Origin: Polynucleobacter sp. MWH-Loch1C5
GTDB taxonomy: Bacteria > Pseudomonadota > Gammaproteobacteria > Burkholderiales > Burkholderiaceae
Direction of reading: 5' to 3'
Length of the DNA: 64,000 nt
Assembly (NCBI RefSeq): GCF_018881775.1
Contig: NZ_JACVPR010000001.1
Location: 434,001 to 498,000 of the forward strand
Shown here: positions 36,282-46,130 of the stretch, one piece after another
How the letters are laid out: every line of letters begins with the position of its first letter
How positions within the stretch are numbered: the stretch's first letter is position 1
Notes under the pieces: generated by a model
What the model was told of the DNA's origin: nothing
What the model saw: only the letters and a program-made list of their open reading frames with translations
Databases searched by the model: none
Position numbers and translations under genes: made by a program

Positions 36282-37802
36282 TTATGCATAGGTCTGGCGC
36301 AAGATATTCTTTTGCACCTTACCCATGGCATTACGTGGCAGTTCATTAACGACAACCAAACGTTTAGGCACCTTGAAGTTAGCAATCTTGCCCTTTAACT
36401 CAGCAATCATGCTCTCAGCATTAAGCTTGACGCCTGGTTTTGCAACCACGACAGCGACCACAGCCTCACCAAAGTCAGGATGTGGAACACCGATGACAGC
36501 ACTCTCATCGACACCCGGCATATCATCAATAAAGCTCTCAATTTCTTTCGGGTAAACGTTGTACCCCCCAGAAATAATCAGATCCTTACTGCGCCCAACA
36601 ATACAGAGATAGTGATTGGGCACCTTACCCGCACTGGTCTCACCACCCCAACGACCCACATCACCAGTCTTGAACCAACCATCGGTAGTGAATTCTTCTT
36701 TAGTTTTTTCTGGCATACGCCAGTAACCTTTAAAGACGTTGGGACCCTTGACCTCGACATTGCCAATCTCACCGACCTTACAAACTTGACCGTCATCTTT
36801 GATAACGCGTACCTGAGTTTGTGGCAAAGGTACACCGACAGAACCACCGATACGCTCACCTTGGTATGGATTGGAAACCAACATCACAGTCTCACTCATA
36901 CCGTAACGTTCTAAGATCGTATGCCCTGTGCGCTCACGGAAACTATTAAAAGTTTCCGTCAGAAGTGGCGCTGACCCTGAAACAAAGAGCCTCATATTGC
37001 GGGTCACGGCTTTATTGAAATTAGGATCTAACAATAAACGTACGTAGAAGGTAGGCACCCCCATCATGACCGTTGAGCGCGGCATGTGCTTAATCAATTC
37101 TTTGGTATCTAATCTAGGTAACCAAATCATTTTGCTGCCATTGATGAGCGCCCCATGAGAAGCCACAAACAAGCCATGCACATGGAAAATAGGTAAGGCA
37201 TGTAAAAGCACATCGCCTTTTTTCCAACCCCAAAACTTTTGTAACACTTGAGCATTACTCGCTAAGTTTTTATGAGTCAACATGGCGCCTTTACTGCGGC
37301 CTGTGGTACCTGAGGTATACAGAATAGCAGCTAGATCATCATCAGCACGAGCAACCGTCTTGCCCTGATCTTTTTGACCTGCAGCGCGGTCAAGCAACGT
37401 ACCCGTGCGATCTTCAGCTAATGTAAAGACATGCTGAGTTCCCGCTTTAAAGGCAATTTTTGACACCCAAGAAAAATTCTTGGGTGAACAAACAACTACG
37501 GCTGGTTCTGCGTTACCAATAAAGTATTCGATTTCTGATTCTTGGTAGGCAGTGTTCAAAGGTAGATACACTAAACCTGCTTTTAGGGTAGCCAAGTATA
37601 AAAAGAGCGCCTCAGGAGATTTCTCTACCTGAACAGCCACCCGAGATCCCTCGGGTAGCTTCAAGCTCGTTAGTAAATTAGCGATCTTTGCTGTCGCTTT
37701 TTCGAGATCAGACCAGCTGTAGTACAAACCATCATGCGTCTCTAATGCGCATGATGATTTGTCTTTAGCAAAGCCTTTCTCGAGGACACTATATAAATTC
37801 AT
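36282..37802 (-). CDS. matB: malonyl-CoA synthetase (malonate-CoA ligase)
   Basis: AMP-forming ligase that activates malonate with CoA. The 506-residue protein has the ANL motifs ILYTSGTTGRSKGAMLTH, the hinge region WFKTGDVGRW and IISGGYNVYPKEIE, and the C-terminal catalytic lysine in NAMGKVQKN. The family assignment to malonate rather than a fatty or aromatic acid rests on overall resemblance to MatB and on the malonyl-CoA decarboxylase gene upstream. It is the last gene of the malonate cluster. Confidence 0.9.
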   Translation of the reverse strand: MNLYSVLEKGFAKDKSSCALETHDGLYYSWSDLEKATAKIANLLTSLKLPEGSRVAVQVEKSPEALFLYLATLKAGLVYLPLNTAYQESEIEYFIGNAEPAVVVCSPKNFSWVSKIAFKAGTQHVFTLAEDRTGTLLDRAAGQKDQGKTVARADDDLAAILYTSGTTGRSKGAMLTHKNLASNAQVLQKFWGWKKGDVLLHALPIFHVHGLFVASHGALINGSKMIWLPRLDTKELIKHMPRSTVMMGVPTFYVRLLLDPNFNKAVTRNMRLFVSGSAPLLTETFNSFRERTGHTILERYGMSETVMLVSNPYQGERIGGSVGVPLPQTQVRVIKDDGQVCKVGEIGNVEVKGPNVFKGYWRMPEKTKEEFTTDGWFKTGDVGRWGGETSAGKVPNHYLCIVGRSKDLIISGGYNVYPKEIESFIDDMPGVDESAVIGVPHPDFGEAVVAVVVAKPGVKLNAESMIAELKGKIANFKVPKRLVVVNELPRNAMGKVQKNILRQTYA

Positions 37803-37825
37803 GCAATCCTCAATACGATTTCAAA

Positions 37826-38827
37826 TTAGTCGAGTTTTGCGCCCGATGATTTTGCAACTTCAGCCCAACGCTTAATCTCGGCACTCACAAATCGGCCAAA
37901 AGCTTCACCCGTTAAATTAGGAACTTCTGAACCATTGTTCTGCCAGATAGTCTTCAGCTCAGGTGTAGCCATGGCACGAGTCACCTCTGCGGTCATCTTG
38001 TCGATAATGGGTTGAGGTGTGCCACGTGGCGCCCACAAGGCATACCAGGTACTGACTTCATAGCCTGGCAAACCTGCTTCTGCAGCCGTTGGCACATTAG
38101 GGAATGCAGCAGCACGCTTAGGAGCGGCGACTGCAATCGGCTTAATGCTACCGGCTTTGATATGCTGTGATGATGAACCTAAGCCATCAAACATGAGATC
38201 AACTTGACCCGCCATCAAATCTGTCAAAGCAGGACCTGCACCACGATAAGGGATATGGGTAATAAAGGTTTTGGTCATCATCTTGAACTGCTCACCTGCT
38301 AAGTGGTGAGATGTACCATTGCCCGCACTACTGAAATTCAATTTACCGGGGTTCTTCTTGGCAAACTCAATCAAGCCCTTCAAATCATTCACAGGCAACT
38401 TAGGGCTTGCCACAATGATTTGTGGTGGCTGCGCTACCAAAGCCACTGGGACAAAGTTCTTTTGTAGATCGTAATCTAACTTAGGATACATGGATGGCGC
38501 AATGGCATGATGCACGGCGCCCATCAAGAAGGTATAGCCATCTGGGGCTGCTTTAGCTGCAGCAGATGCGCCAACGGTACCACCAGCACCGCCTCTGTAG
38601 TCCAAAATAAACTGCTTACCCGTGAGCTTATTCATAGTTGTAGTTAATGGTCTAGCAAATGCATCAGTACCACCACCCGCTGGGAATGGCACGATGATGA
38701 CCACTGGTTTATTAGGCCAATTTGGATCAGCCATCGCTGTGCCAGCTGTCGCTGTCACACCCAAGGCCGTCACTAGGCCAATTACTAAAGAGGTCAAACG
38801 ACCTTTCTTACTCACTGGTTGTTTCAT
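37826..38827 (-). CDS. Bug-type (TctC) solute receptor
   Basis: Periplasmic substrate-binding protein of the tripartite tricarboxylate transporter family, 333 residues. The signal peptide covers about residues 1-33 and ends in TAMA. The mature part starts with WPNKPVVIIVPFPAGGGTDAFARPL, the standard family opening, and holds GGAGGTVGASAAAKA. No TctA or TctB membrane subunits are in the window, so it is either an orphan receptor or works with distant partners. Its place between the decarboxylase and the synthetase suggests that it binds malonate; this is inference. Confidence 0.9.
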   Translation of the reverse strand: MKQPVSKKGRLTSLVIGLVTALGVTATAGTAMADPNWPNKPVVIIVPFPAGGGTDAFARPLTTTMNKLTGKQFILDYRGGAGGTVGASAAAKAAPDGYTFLMGAVHHAIAPSMYPKLDYDLQKNFVPVALVAQPPQIIVASPKLPVNDLKGLIEFAKKNPGKLNFSSAGNGTSHHLAGEQFKMMTKTFITHIPYRGAGPALTDLMAGQVDLMFDGLGSSSQHIKAGSIKPIAVAAPKRAAAFPNVPTAAEAGLPGYEVSTWYALWAPRGTPQPIIDKMTAEVTRAMATPELKTIWQNNGSEVPNLTGEAFGRFVSAEIKRWAEVAKSSGAKLD

Positions 38828-38868
38828 TTTAGTCTCCTCATACTCCAGTTAATTAGTTCACAACGCTC

Positions 38869-40155
38869 TCAAATTAATTGAGAGACTGCTCTTGCATAAA
38901 TCACTTCACCGCCAACAAACTTTTCGTGATTCTCCTCAACGGCATCCAAATCGTATAAATAGTTGACCATTAATCCAGCCGACTGACGAATGCCTTTTTT
39001 GGATAAATCTCCAGCCCAGTTGATACGGTATAACTTGGCACCATTGCCCAAGTGGAACTTAGCCACAGGATTTCCGCCTCGTCTAGTAGTGCAATACATG
39101 AGATACATGGCACATAAGGCTAATAAAGCATCTTTTTCCTTGAGCGGACAACGATCTGGGTGCCAACCCCCGGCAATTTTTTCAGGCCAAGATTTCTTAT
39201 CCAACCCTAAAACTTGTAGGGACTCTTCGCGTTTTTCTGTGACGGCTGTTTTGACATCCTGCTGAGGCAATTGCGCACCTGCAATGACCCAATCCATAAA
39301 ACCCGGGATGGGCGATAAGGTGCAGAAAGTTTTTAATGAGGGGAATTCTTTTTTTAGACTCTCAGAAACGCGCTTAATTAAGAAGTTGCCCATAGAAACG
39401 CCACGTAAGCCTGGCTGGCAGTTACTAATGGAGTAAAAGATCGCGCATTTGAATTGATTCTCAGGCACAGGCTCCGATTTTTTATCAACCAATGGGGCAA
39501 TCGTTTCAGGAATCTCAGGCAAGAGCGCCACTTCCACAAAGATCAATGGCTCATCAGGCAATTGCGGATGAAAGAAGGCAAAACAACGTCGATCAGGCTG
39601 CAAGCGACGTCTTAAATCATCCCAACCATCAATTTCATGGACTGCCTCGTGCTGAATGATCTTCTCTAGAATGTGCGCTGGCGAGCGCCAATCAACCTGA
39701 TGCATCTTTAAAAAACCTGGATTAAACCAAGAGTTCAAGAGATGCTGCATATCTGCATCCACAGCACGCAAATTGGCTTTCTTATCCAAAGACTTAATCA
39801 ATTGCTTACGCATATCGATAATCATCTTGGTACCACCTGAGGCACGATTGAGGCGTCTAAATAATTCTTGGCGAGGCGCTTCAGTGACTTTCATCAACCA
39901 AATTAAATTGTCAGCACTCGCTTCATTTGCGTAACTTTGGGCAGCACTCAAAACATCTGCTGGACTGGGATTCATTTTCTCAGCGAGATACTGAAAGTAC
40001 TGATCCCTTTGCTCATCATCCAATTCGTTATAGAGCTCTACCAACTCATTAGCCATACTGGCGGCGTTAGATTCGCCCCGCTCAGACAATAAGCGGCGCG
40101 TGGCATTGATGGTCTTCACCATATGTCTAGATTTAAGCAACTTATCAAGAATCAT
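38869..40155 (-). CDS. matA: malonyl-CoA decarboxylase
   Basis: Converts malonyl-CoA to acetyl-CoA and CO2. The protein (428 residues) has a helical N-terminal domain (residues about 1-130) and a GNAT-like C-terminal catalytic domain. Landmarks include the segments FFHPQLPDEPLIFVEVALL, CQPGLRGVSMGNFLIKRV and FCTLSPIPGFMDW, in which Ser and the HPD of GGWHPDRCPLK fit the known active-site region. It overlaps the regulator gene by 4 bases. Confidence 0.93.
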   Translation of the reverse strand: MILDKLLKSRHMVKTINATRRLLSERGESNAASMANELVELYNELDDEQRDQYFQYLAEKMNPSPADVLSAAQSYANEASADNLIWLMKVTEAPRQELFRRLNRASGGTKMIIDMRKQLIKSLDKKANLRAVDADMQHLLNSWFNPGFLKMHQVDWRSPAHILEKIIQHEAVHEIDGWDDLRRRLQPDRRCFAFFHPQLPDEPLIFVEVALLPEIPETIAPLVDKKSEPVPENQFKCAIFYSISNCQPGLRGVSMGNFLIKRVSESLKKEFPSLKTFCTLSPIPGFMDWVIAGAQLPQQDVKTAVTEKREESLQVLGLDKKSWPEKIAGGWHPDRCPLKEKDALLALCAMYLMYCTTRRGGNPVAKFHLGNGAKLYRINWAGDLSKKGIRQSAGLMVNYLYDLDAVEENHEKFVGGEVIYARAVSQLI

Positions 40156-40820
40156 GCTGATTTCCTCGATTGCACGATCAACTCTTTAAGCGCTTCGCGT
40201 TGTCGCAAGATATGTGTTTTCATGGCTGATTCAGCACTGACCGGATCTCGAGATTTCAGCGCTGAAAAGATAGCCAAGTGTTCATTACAAGACTCTGTAA
40301 TTCTGCCAGGCAAGTGCAAACTACGATGGCGCGATAGATTCAAGATTTTGCGTAAATCCTTCACCATATTACTAAGCCACTGATTAGCAGCCATATTCTG
40401 TATCGCTACATGAATCTCGCGATTGGTGGTGTAGTACTCATCAATCTTTTTAGCTTTGGCATAGGCGACTAACTTGACGTGCAGGTCATCGAGATTTTTA
40501 ATCTGCTTTTCTGTTACTCGTTGTGCGGCCTCATAGGCGCAACGACCCTCGAGCATAGCCATCAAAGGAAAAATATCGTCTAGATCTTTTTCAGTGAGCT
40601 CATTGACGTAACAGCCGCGGCGCGGCTCTATCCGTAAAAGACCTTCTGAGGCCAAAATCCTAATGGCTTCACGAAATGGAGTTCGCGAAACACCGAGTTG
40701 CTCGGCCAGCTTTTGCTCATCAATCCAAGCACCCGGTTTTAAATGACCGCTAGCAATCATCGAACGTAGACGTTCGGTGACCTCGACATACAAAGCGGTT
40801 TTAACGATTTTGGGCGGCAT
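40152..40820 (-). CDS. matR: GntR-family (FCD) regulator of malonate use
   Basis: DNA-binding regulator of 222 residues. An N-terminal winged helix (about 5-75) has the motif LAEQLGVSRTPFREAIRILASEGLL, and the C-terminal FCD ligand-binding domain follows from about residue 85. The ATG at 40820 is used; an in-frame TTG two codons upstream is less likely. A perfect operator-like inverted repeat lies 4 bases upstream. It is the first gene of matR-mcd-receptor-matB, so self-regulation with malonate or malonyl-CoA as signal is likely. Confidence 0.87.
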   Translation of the reverse strand: MPPKIVKTALYVEVTERLRSMIASGHLKPGAWIDEQKLAEQLGVSRTPFREAIRILASEGLLRIEPRRGCYVNELTEKDLDDIFPLMAMLEGRCAYEAAQRVTEKQIKNLDDLHVKLVAYAKAKKIDEYYTTNREIHVAIQNMAANQWLSNMVKDLRKILNLSRHRSLHLPGRITESCNEHLAIFSALKSRDPVSAESAMKTHILRQREALKELIVQSRKSA

Positions 40821-40824
40821 ATAC

Positions 40825-40849
40825 AAAAATGTATTTTGTATACATTTTT
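40825..40849. promoter_or_regulatory. candidate GntR operator upstream of the malonate cluster
   Basis: Inverted repeat with perfect 10-bp arms AAAAATGTAT / ATACATTTTT and a 5-base spacer TTTGT. It overlaps the space where the promoter of the regulator gene must lie, since the lgt stop is only 64 bases from the start codon. The TGTATACA core fits FadR-subfamily GntR sites. Confidence 0.72.
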
Positions 40850-40884
40850 TAGCCTATTGGGTTAAACCCTGTACCTCAGGTTAT

Positions 40885-41685
40885 TCAGGCTTTATCCAGT
40901 GTTTTATGTCTTGATAAGTAGAGTATCAGTCCCAACACAATCATCGGCAAAGAGAGCCATTGCCCCATGGACAATCCCAGACTGAGAAGCCCCAAGAAAT
41001 CATCGGGTTCACGCGCAAACTCGGATATAAACCGGAAGAAACCATAACCCATGAGAAAGACGGCTGAAACTGCACCGGTTGCTCTCGGTTTAGCAGCGTA
41101 CCACCAGAGAAATAATCCCAGGCAGATGCCCTCACCTGCCATTTGATAGAGCTGAGAGGGGTGTCGGATTAAAAGATCGCCCGCTTGCGGGAAAATCATG
41201 CCCCAAGATAAATCCGTGGGTCGTCCCCATAATTCCCCGTTTATGAAATTACCTAAACGTCCTAAAGCCAAACCAAAAGGTACTAGAGGAGCAATTAAAT
41301 CGGTCATTTTGAAAAAACCTTGACCATTTTTCTTACCCACCCACCACAAAGCAACTAAGACCCCTAAAAAACCACCATGAAAAGACATACCGCCTTCCCA
41401 TACTTTGAGAATATCCAGCGGGTGACTGAGATAGTGCCCTGGCATGTAAAAAAGGACATAACCCAGACGTCCACCGACAATTACGCCGAGCACCCCCTTA
41501 AAGAGTAGATCTTCAAGCGCTTGGTAATTCATGCCTAAACTTTGCCAGTGCGCTTGCTTAACTCGTAGGCGTCCTAGCAAAAGAAACTGTGCAAACGCCG
41601 CCAAGTACATCAAGCCATACCAATGGATGGCCACAGGCCCAAGGCTGAGTGCCACAGGATCAAATTGAGGATGCATCAACGCCAT
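40885..41685 (-). CDS. lgt: prolipoprotein diacylglyceryl transferase
   Basis: Membrane enzyme that moves a diacylglyceryl group from phosphatidylglycerol to the lipobox cysteine of lipoproteins. The signature [17 protein letters not shown] is intact, as are the N-terminal [11 protein letters not shown] and [10 protein letters not shown] segments. Seven membrane segments are seen in 266 residues. It is followed in the operon sense by no malonate gene; it sits downstream of holC with 2 bases between. Confidence 0.95.
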   Translation of the reverse strand: MALMHPQFDPVALSLGPVAIHWYGLMYLAAFAQFLLLGRLRVKQAHWQSLGMNYQALEDLLFKGVLGVIVGGRLGYVLFYMPGHYLSHPLDILKVWEGGMSFHGGFLGVLVALWWVGKKNGQGFFKMTDLIAPLVPFGLALGRLGNFINGELWGRPTDLSWGMIFPQAGDLLIRHPSQLYQMAGEGICLGLFLWWYAAKPRATGAVSAVFLMGYGFFRFISEFAREPDDFLGLLSLGLSMGQWLSLPMIVLGLILYLSRHKTLDKA

Positions 41686-41687
41686 CT

Positions 41688-42155
41688 TTAGGCCTGTTTA
41701 GATTGATCAAAATTATGCAACTCATGACCTAGGCCGCGATAGACTTTGTAGCGTTCACGGCCAGCTTCCAGCTCTTTTGTTTGTGTTGAAACAATATCAA
41801 TGATGCGTGGGAAACGTTCTGCTAAGGCTTGCATATCTTCAGCCAACTCCGGGCCGGCATTGAGAATCACATCGGCATGAGGTAATTCCTGCAAGGCGGG
41901 ATCTTTAAAACTGGGGCTGAGAATAATCGGTGTTTCAGCTGCGAAGTCATCATGACTCCAAGCGTGAGGTACGAAATCAGTAGCAGAGAAAGACCACAAC
42001 TCTTTGTCTAATTGCTTTAAGAAATCCACCTCACCAATCACAATCACATTGCGCGCCGGGATCTCAGCCGTCGGGCTTTGCAAAATTTTGCGTAAGAGTC
42101 GACAGCAATAGGACAGCTTGTTGGCTACCCCACTATGAAAATCAATTCTGGCCAT
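41688..42155 (-). CDS. holC: DNA polymerase III chi subunit
   Basis: Clamp-loader accessory subunit that contacts SSB. The 155-residue protein opens with [22 protein letters not shown], has the middle [13 protein letters not shown], and near the C-terminus [14 protein letters not shown] and [12 protein letters not shown]. All are typical of HolC. It lies between pepA and lgt with 2-base gaps; pepA-holC is a common pairing. Confidence 0.93.
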   Translation of the reverse strand: MARIDFHSGVANKLSYCCRLLRKILQSPTAEIPARNVIVIGEVDFLKQLDKELWSFSATDFVPHAWSHDDFAAETPIILSPSFKDPALQELPHADVILNAGPELAEDMQALAERFPRIIDIVSTQTKELEAGRERYKVYRGLGHELHNFDQSKQA

Positions 42156-42157
42156 AC

Positions 42158-43696
42158 TTAATGTGCCAAGAGATAGTTCACCAATAAGGGCACTGGTCGA
42201 CCCGTAGCCCCTTTAGCCGCCCCACTCTTCCAAGCGGTGCCGGCAATATCTAAATGAGCCCATGGATAAGCTTCCGTGTAGCGGGCCAAAAAGCAGGCTG
42301 CTGTCACGCTACCCGCAGGTCGACCACCAATATTAGCCATATCGGCAAAATTAGATTTGAGCTGCTCTTGATACGCGGCATCTAAAGGCATACGCCAGGC
42401 CGTATCTTGTGCTTGACGACCTGCTGACAATAAATTTTCTGCTAGATCATCATCGCGACTAAACAGTCCCGAGTGTACAGCACCCAGGGCAATCACACAG
42501 GCTCCCGTTAAAGTAGCAATATCAATGACAGCCGCGGGCTTAAAACGCTCCACATAAGTTAAGGCATCACATAAGATCAAACGACCTTCTGCGTCTGTGT
42601 TCAGAATCTCAATCGTTTGACCTGACATGCTAGTCACGATATCGCCTGGACGAGTCGCATGACCTGAAGGCATGTTCTCGCAAGTCGGTATAACGCCAAT
42701 CACATTTCGCTTCAACTTAAGTTCTGCAATCGCTCGCATGGTGCCCAGTACTGACGCAGCGCCACACATATCGTATTTCATCTCATCCATACCTTCACCC
42801 GGTTTGAGAGAAATACCTCCAGTATCAAATGTAATTCCTTTACCCACTAAGACCACTGGCGCTTCTTTGCTACTAGCCCCCTGATGACGAATCACAATAA
42901 ATTGCGGTGGCGTAACCGAGCCTTGAGTGACCGCCAAAAATGCCCCCATCTTGAGAGCTTCAATTTCTTTACGACCCAAGACCTCTACTTTTAGAGCAAA
43001 GTCTTTGGCTAATTGTTTAGCCGTTTGCGCTAGATAGGTGGGTGTACAAATATTCGGTGGCAAATTGCCTAGATCTTTAGTGAGATCCATACCATTAGCA
43101 ATCGCTAGACCTTCCTTCATGGCCTGCGCGTATGCTTTTTGAGTTTTGCTCGAACTAGCTAATACTAGATGTGTCATGCCAAGCTGTGCATCTTGCGCTT
43201 TAGTCTTCAATTTTGGATAACGCGCTCCAAAGCGGTAGGTATGCTCGCGAGACAACTGCACCAACTGACGAATCTTAAAGAGCGCATCTTTGGCTGGTAA
43301 CTGATCAAAATGCCAAGTGATCTGCTTGGCTGAAGTTTGTGCCAGAGTTTTGATGGCTGCACTTAAGGTCTTTACATGACCTTCATTCTTGACCTCTTTA
43401 GCTAAGCCCATAGAAAGAAGTAAGAGACGCTGCGCTTTAAGACCTTGAGCTAACCAAGAATCATTGCCCAAAATCAAAGCATGACTGCCCGCTTTAGCTT
43501 CCAAGTCTTTCGCTTGCAAGGCACGCACTACTGAACCCTGAGTAATACGATCAATCTCAGCAAGAATTCCGGCAGGTTTCTTACTATTTTTGATTAATTG
43601 GGCATCAAAAGCGATCACCAAACAATCACTCACATGAGCGAATAAGGCTTGCTGCCCTTTTTGACCCTCAGGAAATACTTTGCTCACAAACTCCAT
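42158..43696 (-). CDS. pepA: leucyl aminopeptidase
   Basis: Two-metal M17 aminopeptidase, 512 residues. The family signature [16 protein letters not shown] is intact, with [17 protein letters not shown] and [15 protein letters not shown] supplying further metal ligands and the catalytic lysine. The N-terminal domain (about 1-170) is the less conserved macro-like part. In some bacteria PepA also binds DNA in site-specific recombination; nothing here tests that. It is divergent from lptF. Confidence 0.95.
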   Translation of the reverse strand: MEFVSKVFPEGQKGQQALFAHVSDCLVIAFDAQLIKNSKKPAGILAEIDRITQGSVVRALQAKDLEAKAGSHALILGNDSWLAQGLKAQRLLLLSMGLAKEVKNEGHVKTLSAAIKTLAQTSAKQITWHFDQLPAKDALFKIRQLVQLSREHTYRFGARYPKLKTKAQDAQLGMTHLVLASSSKTQKAYAQAMKEGLAIANGMDLTKDLGNLPPNICTPTYLAQTAKQLAKDFALKVEVLGRKEIEALKMGAFLAVTQGSVTPPQFIVIRHQGASSKEAPVVLVGKGITFDTGGISLKPGEGMDEMKYDMCGAASVLGTMRAIAELKLKRNVIGVIPTCENMPSGHATRPGDIVTSMSGQTIEILNTDAEGRLILCDALTYVERFKPAAVIDIATLTGACVIALGAVHSGLFSRDDDLAENLLSAGRQAQDTAWRMPLDAAYQEQLKSNFADMANIGGRPAGSVTAACFLARYTEAYPWAHLDIAGTAWKSGAAKGATGRPVPLLVNYLLAH

Positions 43697-43785
43697 AACT
43701 CAACCTTCTTTGCTGAAAACTTTAAAAATGTCGCACTTTTAAGAAAATCTTCGATAATCCCTATTATCGCCTAGCTTCTATATTT

Positions 43786-44901
43786 ATGATTTTCAAAAAA
43801 GCCCTTCGCCAAGAACTGACCATCACGACCAGCGTGGTCTTTATGGTCTTAGTCACTTTGATTGTGACGAATCTGGTGATTCGCTTATTAGGTAGCGCTG
43901 CGAATGGCAATATCAATCCCAAAGACGTCTTGGTTCTGATTGGTCTTGGCATGATTGGCTACCTTGCCATTCTCTTAACCGCCTCACTATTTATTGCCAT
44001 TTTGATTGTATTAACTCGCTGGTACAAAGACTCAGAGATGGTTATTTGGCAAAGTGCCGGCGTGAGCTTGTTTCAGATCCTAAGACCCGTGATTAGTTTT
44101 GCCATCCCCATCATGGTCATTGTGGCTGGTCTAGCCGTCTTCGTCTCACCTTGGGCTAGCGACCAATCTAGCATCATCAAGCAACGCTTTTCTCAACGCG
44201 ATGATATTTCAATGCTAGCTCCGGGACAGTTCAAAGAGTCCTCTAGCAATAATCGAGTGCTCTTTACGGAATCCATCGATCCAAAAACCAATGTGATTAA
44301 AAATGTCTTTGTGACTGATTTTGGTAAAGACCGTCAGTTGATTGTGGTGGCCAACACAGGCTATGTAGAGAACACCGCGGAACAAAAACAACTTGTCTTA
44401 GAAGCAGGTCGTCGCTACGAAGGCACCCCAGGCACGAGTGATTTTCGTATTACTGAATTTGATAAATACACAGTCGTACTCAGCAGCAAAACGATTGAGG
44501 AAGGTGTCAAAACAAGTAGCATGCTGCCGATCTGGGCTCTTGTACAAACCTGGGAACAAAAGGCATCACAAGGAGAAATCCTCTGGCGCTTGGGATTACC
44601 TTTGATGGCGCTCAGTTTTGCAGTGATTGCCATCCCCTTGTCTTATATGGATCCTCGTCGGGGACGTTATACCGCGCTGATCATGGCAGTATTGATCTAC
44701 TTTACCTACTCCAATCTATTGAAGTTAATGCAAGCTTGGGTAGCCAATGGCAAGCTCAGTTTTGCGATTGGTGTATGGTTAATTCATGCCATCGTTGCAG
44801 GCTTAGGCATTGCGTTTTTGATTTATCGCCAAAATCGCTCAATCACTTTATGGGGTCGCATCAAGAGAGTGTTCGCTAGGGAGACTCGCGATGTGGCATA
44901 A
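43786..44901 (+). CDS. lptF: LPS export permease LptF
   Basis: One of two membrane subunits of the LptB2FG transporter that pulls LPS out of the inner membrane. The 371-residue protein begins MIFKKALRQELTITTSVVF, has three N-terminal and three C-terminal membrane segments and a beta-jellyroll periplasmic domain between (about 130-270). The coupling-helix region DSEMVIWQSAGVS is clear. It overlaps lptG by 11 bases. The 89-base gap to pepA holds both promoters. Confidence 0.95.
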   Translation: MIFKKALRQELTITTSVVFMVLVTLIVTNLVIRLLGSAANGNINPKDVLVLIGLGMIGYLAILLTASLFIAILIVLTRWYKDSEMVIWQSAGVSLFQILRPVISFAIPIMVIVAGLAVFVSPWASDQSSIIKQRFSQRDDISMLAPGQFKESSSNNRVLFTESIDPKTNVIKNVFVTDFGKDRQLIVVANTGYVENTAEQKQLVLEAGRRYEGTPGTSDFRITEFDKYTVVLSSKTIEEGVKTSSMLPIWALVQTWEQKASQGEILWRLGLPLMALSFAVIAIPLSYMDPRRGRYTALIMAVLIYFTYSNLLKLMQAWVANGKLSFAIGVWLIHAIVAGLGIAFLIYRQNRSITLWGRIKRVFARETRDVA

Positions 44902-46045
44902 ATTATTCCCCTATGTCTATGAGCGCTACCTAGCGCGACAAATCTATTGGTCATTCTTATTTATTCTGTTTGCTCTGATCGCTCTGTTTGTCTTTTTTGA
45001 CTTCATTGGCGAGATGGGCGATACCAATGAGTCCTACTCGAGTCTAGTCGCCTTTATTACCGTCTTGCTCCGAGTACCGAGTCGTATGGTGGAAATCATG
45101 CCAATTGCAGTTTTGATTGCCGGCATTTATACCTTTGCCAGCATGGCCTCGCAATCAGAGTTCACTGTCTTGCGCGTGGGTGGTTTACATACAGAAAAAG
45201 CAGCATGGTCTTTATTAAAGATGGCATTGCCCCTCGCGGTATTGATTTTGGTGATGAGCGAACTGGTCGGCCCATTCACAGAAAATTTATCTAAAAATGT
45301 ACGCCTCAGTGCGCTCAATAGCGGTCGCGAAGCATTACAACTGAAGTCGGGTGCTTGGATCAAAGATAAATTACGCAACTCACAAGGAGAAGTGATCGAT
45401 GGCTCACGTTATATCAATGTGGGCGCTATTGAAACCAATGGTTCAATCAGAGGCTTGCGTATGTATGAGTTCGATAAAAATCACCGCTTACTCTCTAGCC
45501 GAACTGCCGAACTCGTGGAGTTCAAAGGCGAAGGTGTTTGGGATTTACGTAAAGTCACTGAAACTCAATTTAAAGAGTTACCTGCATCACATCCACTCGA
45601 CCCAAGCTTTAGCACTCGCATTACCAAAGTAGACCAGCTAACCATACGTACAGAAGTCAACCCACAACTTCTCGGTGCACTACTGATTAAACCAGACCGT
45701 CTTTCGATTCTGGATTTGTTTTCTTATATCAACCATCTCCAAGAAAACAAACAAGACTATCAACGTTATGCGATTTCCTTTTGGAAAAAGATTATTTACC
45801 CCTTCACAGTGATTGTGATGTTGATGCTCGCTTTGCCCTTTGCTTATCTGCAAACTCGCTCAGGAGGCATCGGCTATCGCGTCTTTGGCGGCATCATGCT
45901 GGGTATTAGTTTCCAGCTCTTTAATAGCCTCTTCTCGCACTTAGGTCTCTTGGGCGAATGGCCCGCATGGTTGAGTTCGATCATCCCTGCGAGCATCTAT
46001 CTCATACTGGCCTTGATTGGCATTCGTTGGGTATCCAAAGTTTAA
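44891..46045 (+). CDS. lptG: LPS export permease LptG
   Basis: Partner of LptF with the same six-segment layout, 384 residues. It begins LFPYVYERYLARQIYWSFLFILFAL; the coupling-region motif is QSEFTVLRVGG, and the C-terminal segment SGGIGYRVFGGIMLGISFQLFNSLFSHLGLLGEWPAW is typical of LptG. Translation is probably coupled to lptF through the overlap. Confidence 0.95.
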   Translation: MWHKLFPYVYERYLARQIYWSFLFILFALIALFVFFDFIGEMGDTNESYSSLVAFITVLLRVPSRMVEIMPIAVLIAGIYTFASMASQSEFTVLRVGGLHTEKAAWSLLKMALPLAVLILVMSELVGPFTENLSKNVRLSALNSGREALQLKSGAWIKDKLRNSQGEVIDGSRYINVGAIETNGSIRGLRMYEFDKNHRLLSSRTAELVEFKGEGVWDLRKVTETQFKELPASHPLDPSFSTRITKVDQLTIRTEVNPQLLGALLIKPDRLSILDLFSYINHLQENKQDYQRYAISFWKKIIYPFTVIVMLMLALPFAYLQTRSGGIGYRVFGGIMLGISFQLFNSLFSHLGLLGEWPAWLSSIIPASIYLILALIGIRWVSKV

Positions 46046-46130
46046 ACAGGCTCTGCATCATTCTATATAGCTAAAAATAGTACTTCATGTTATTTTTATA
46101 ACCTGATTACATATAGCTTTTGGGATCCCC

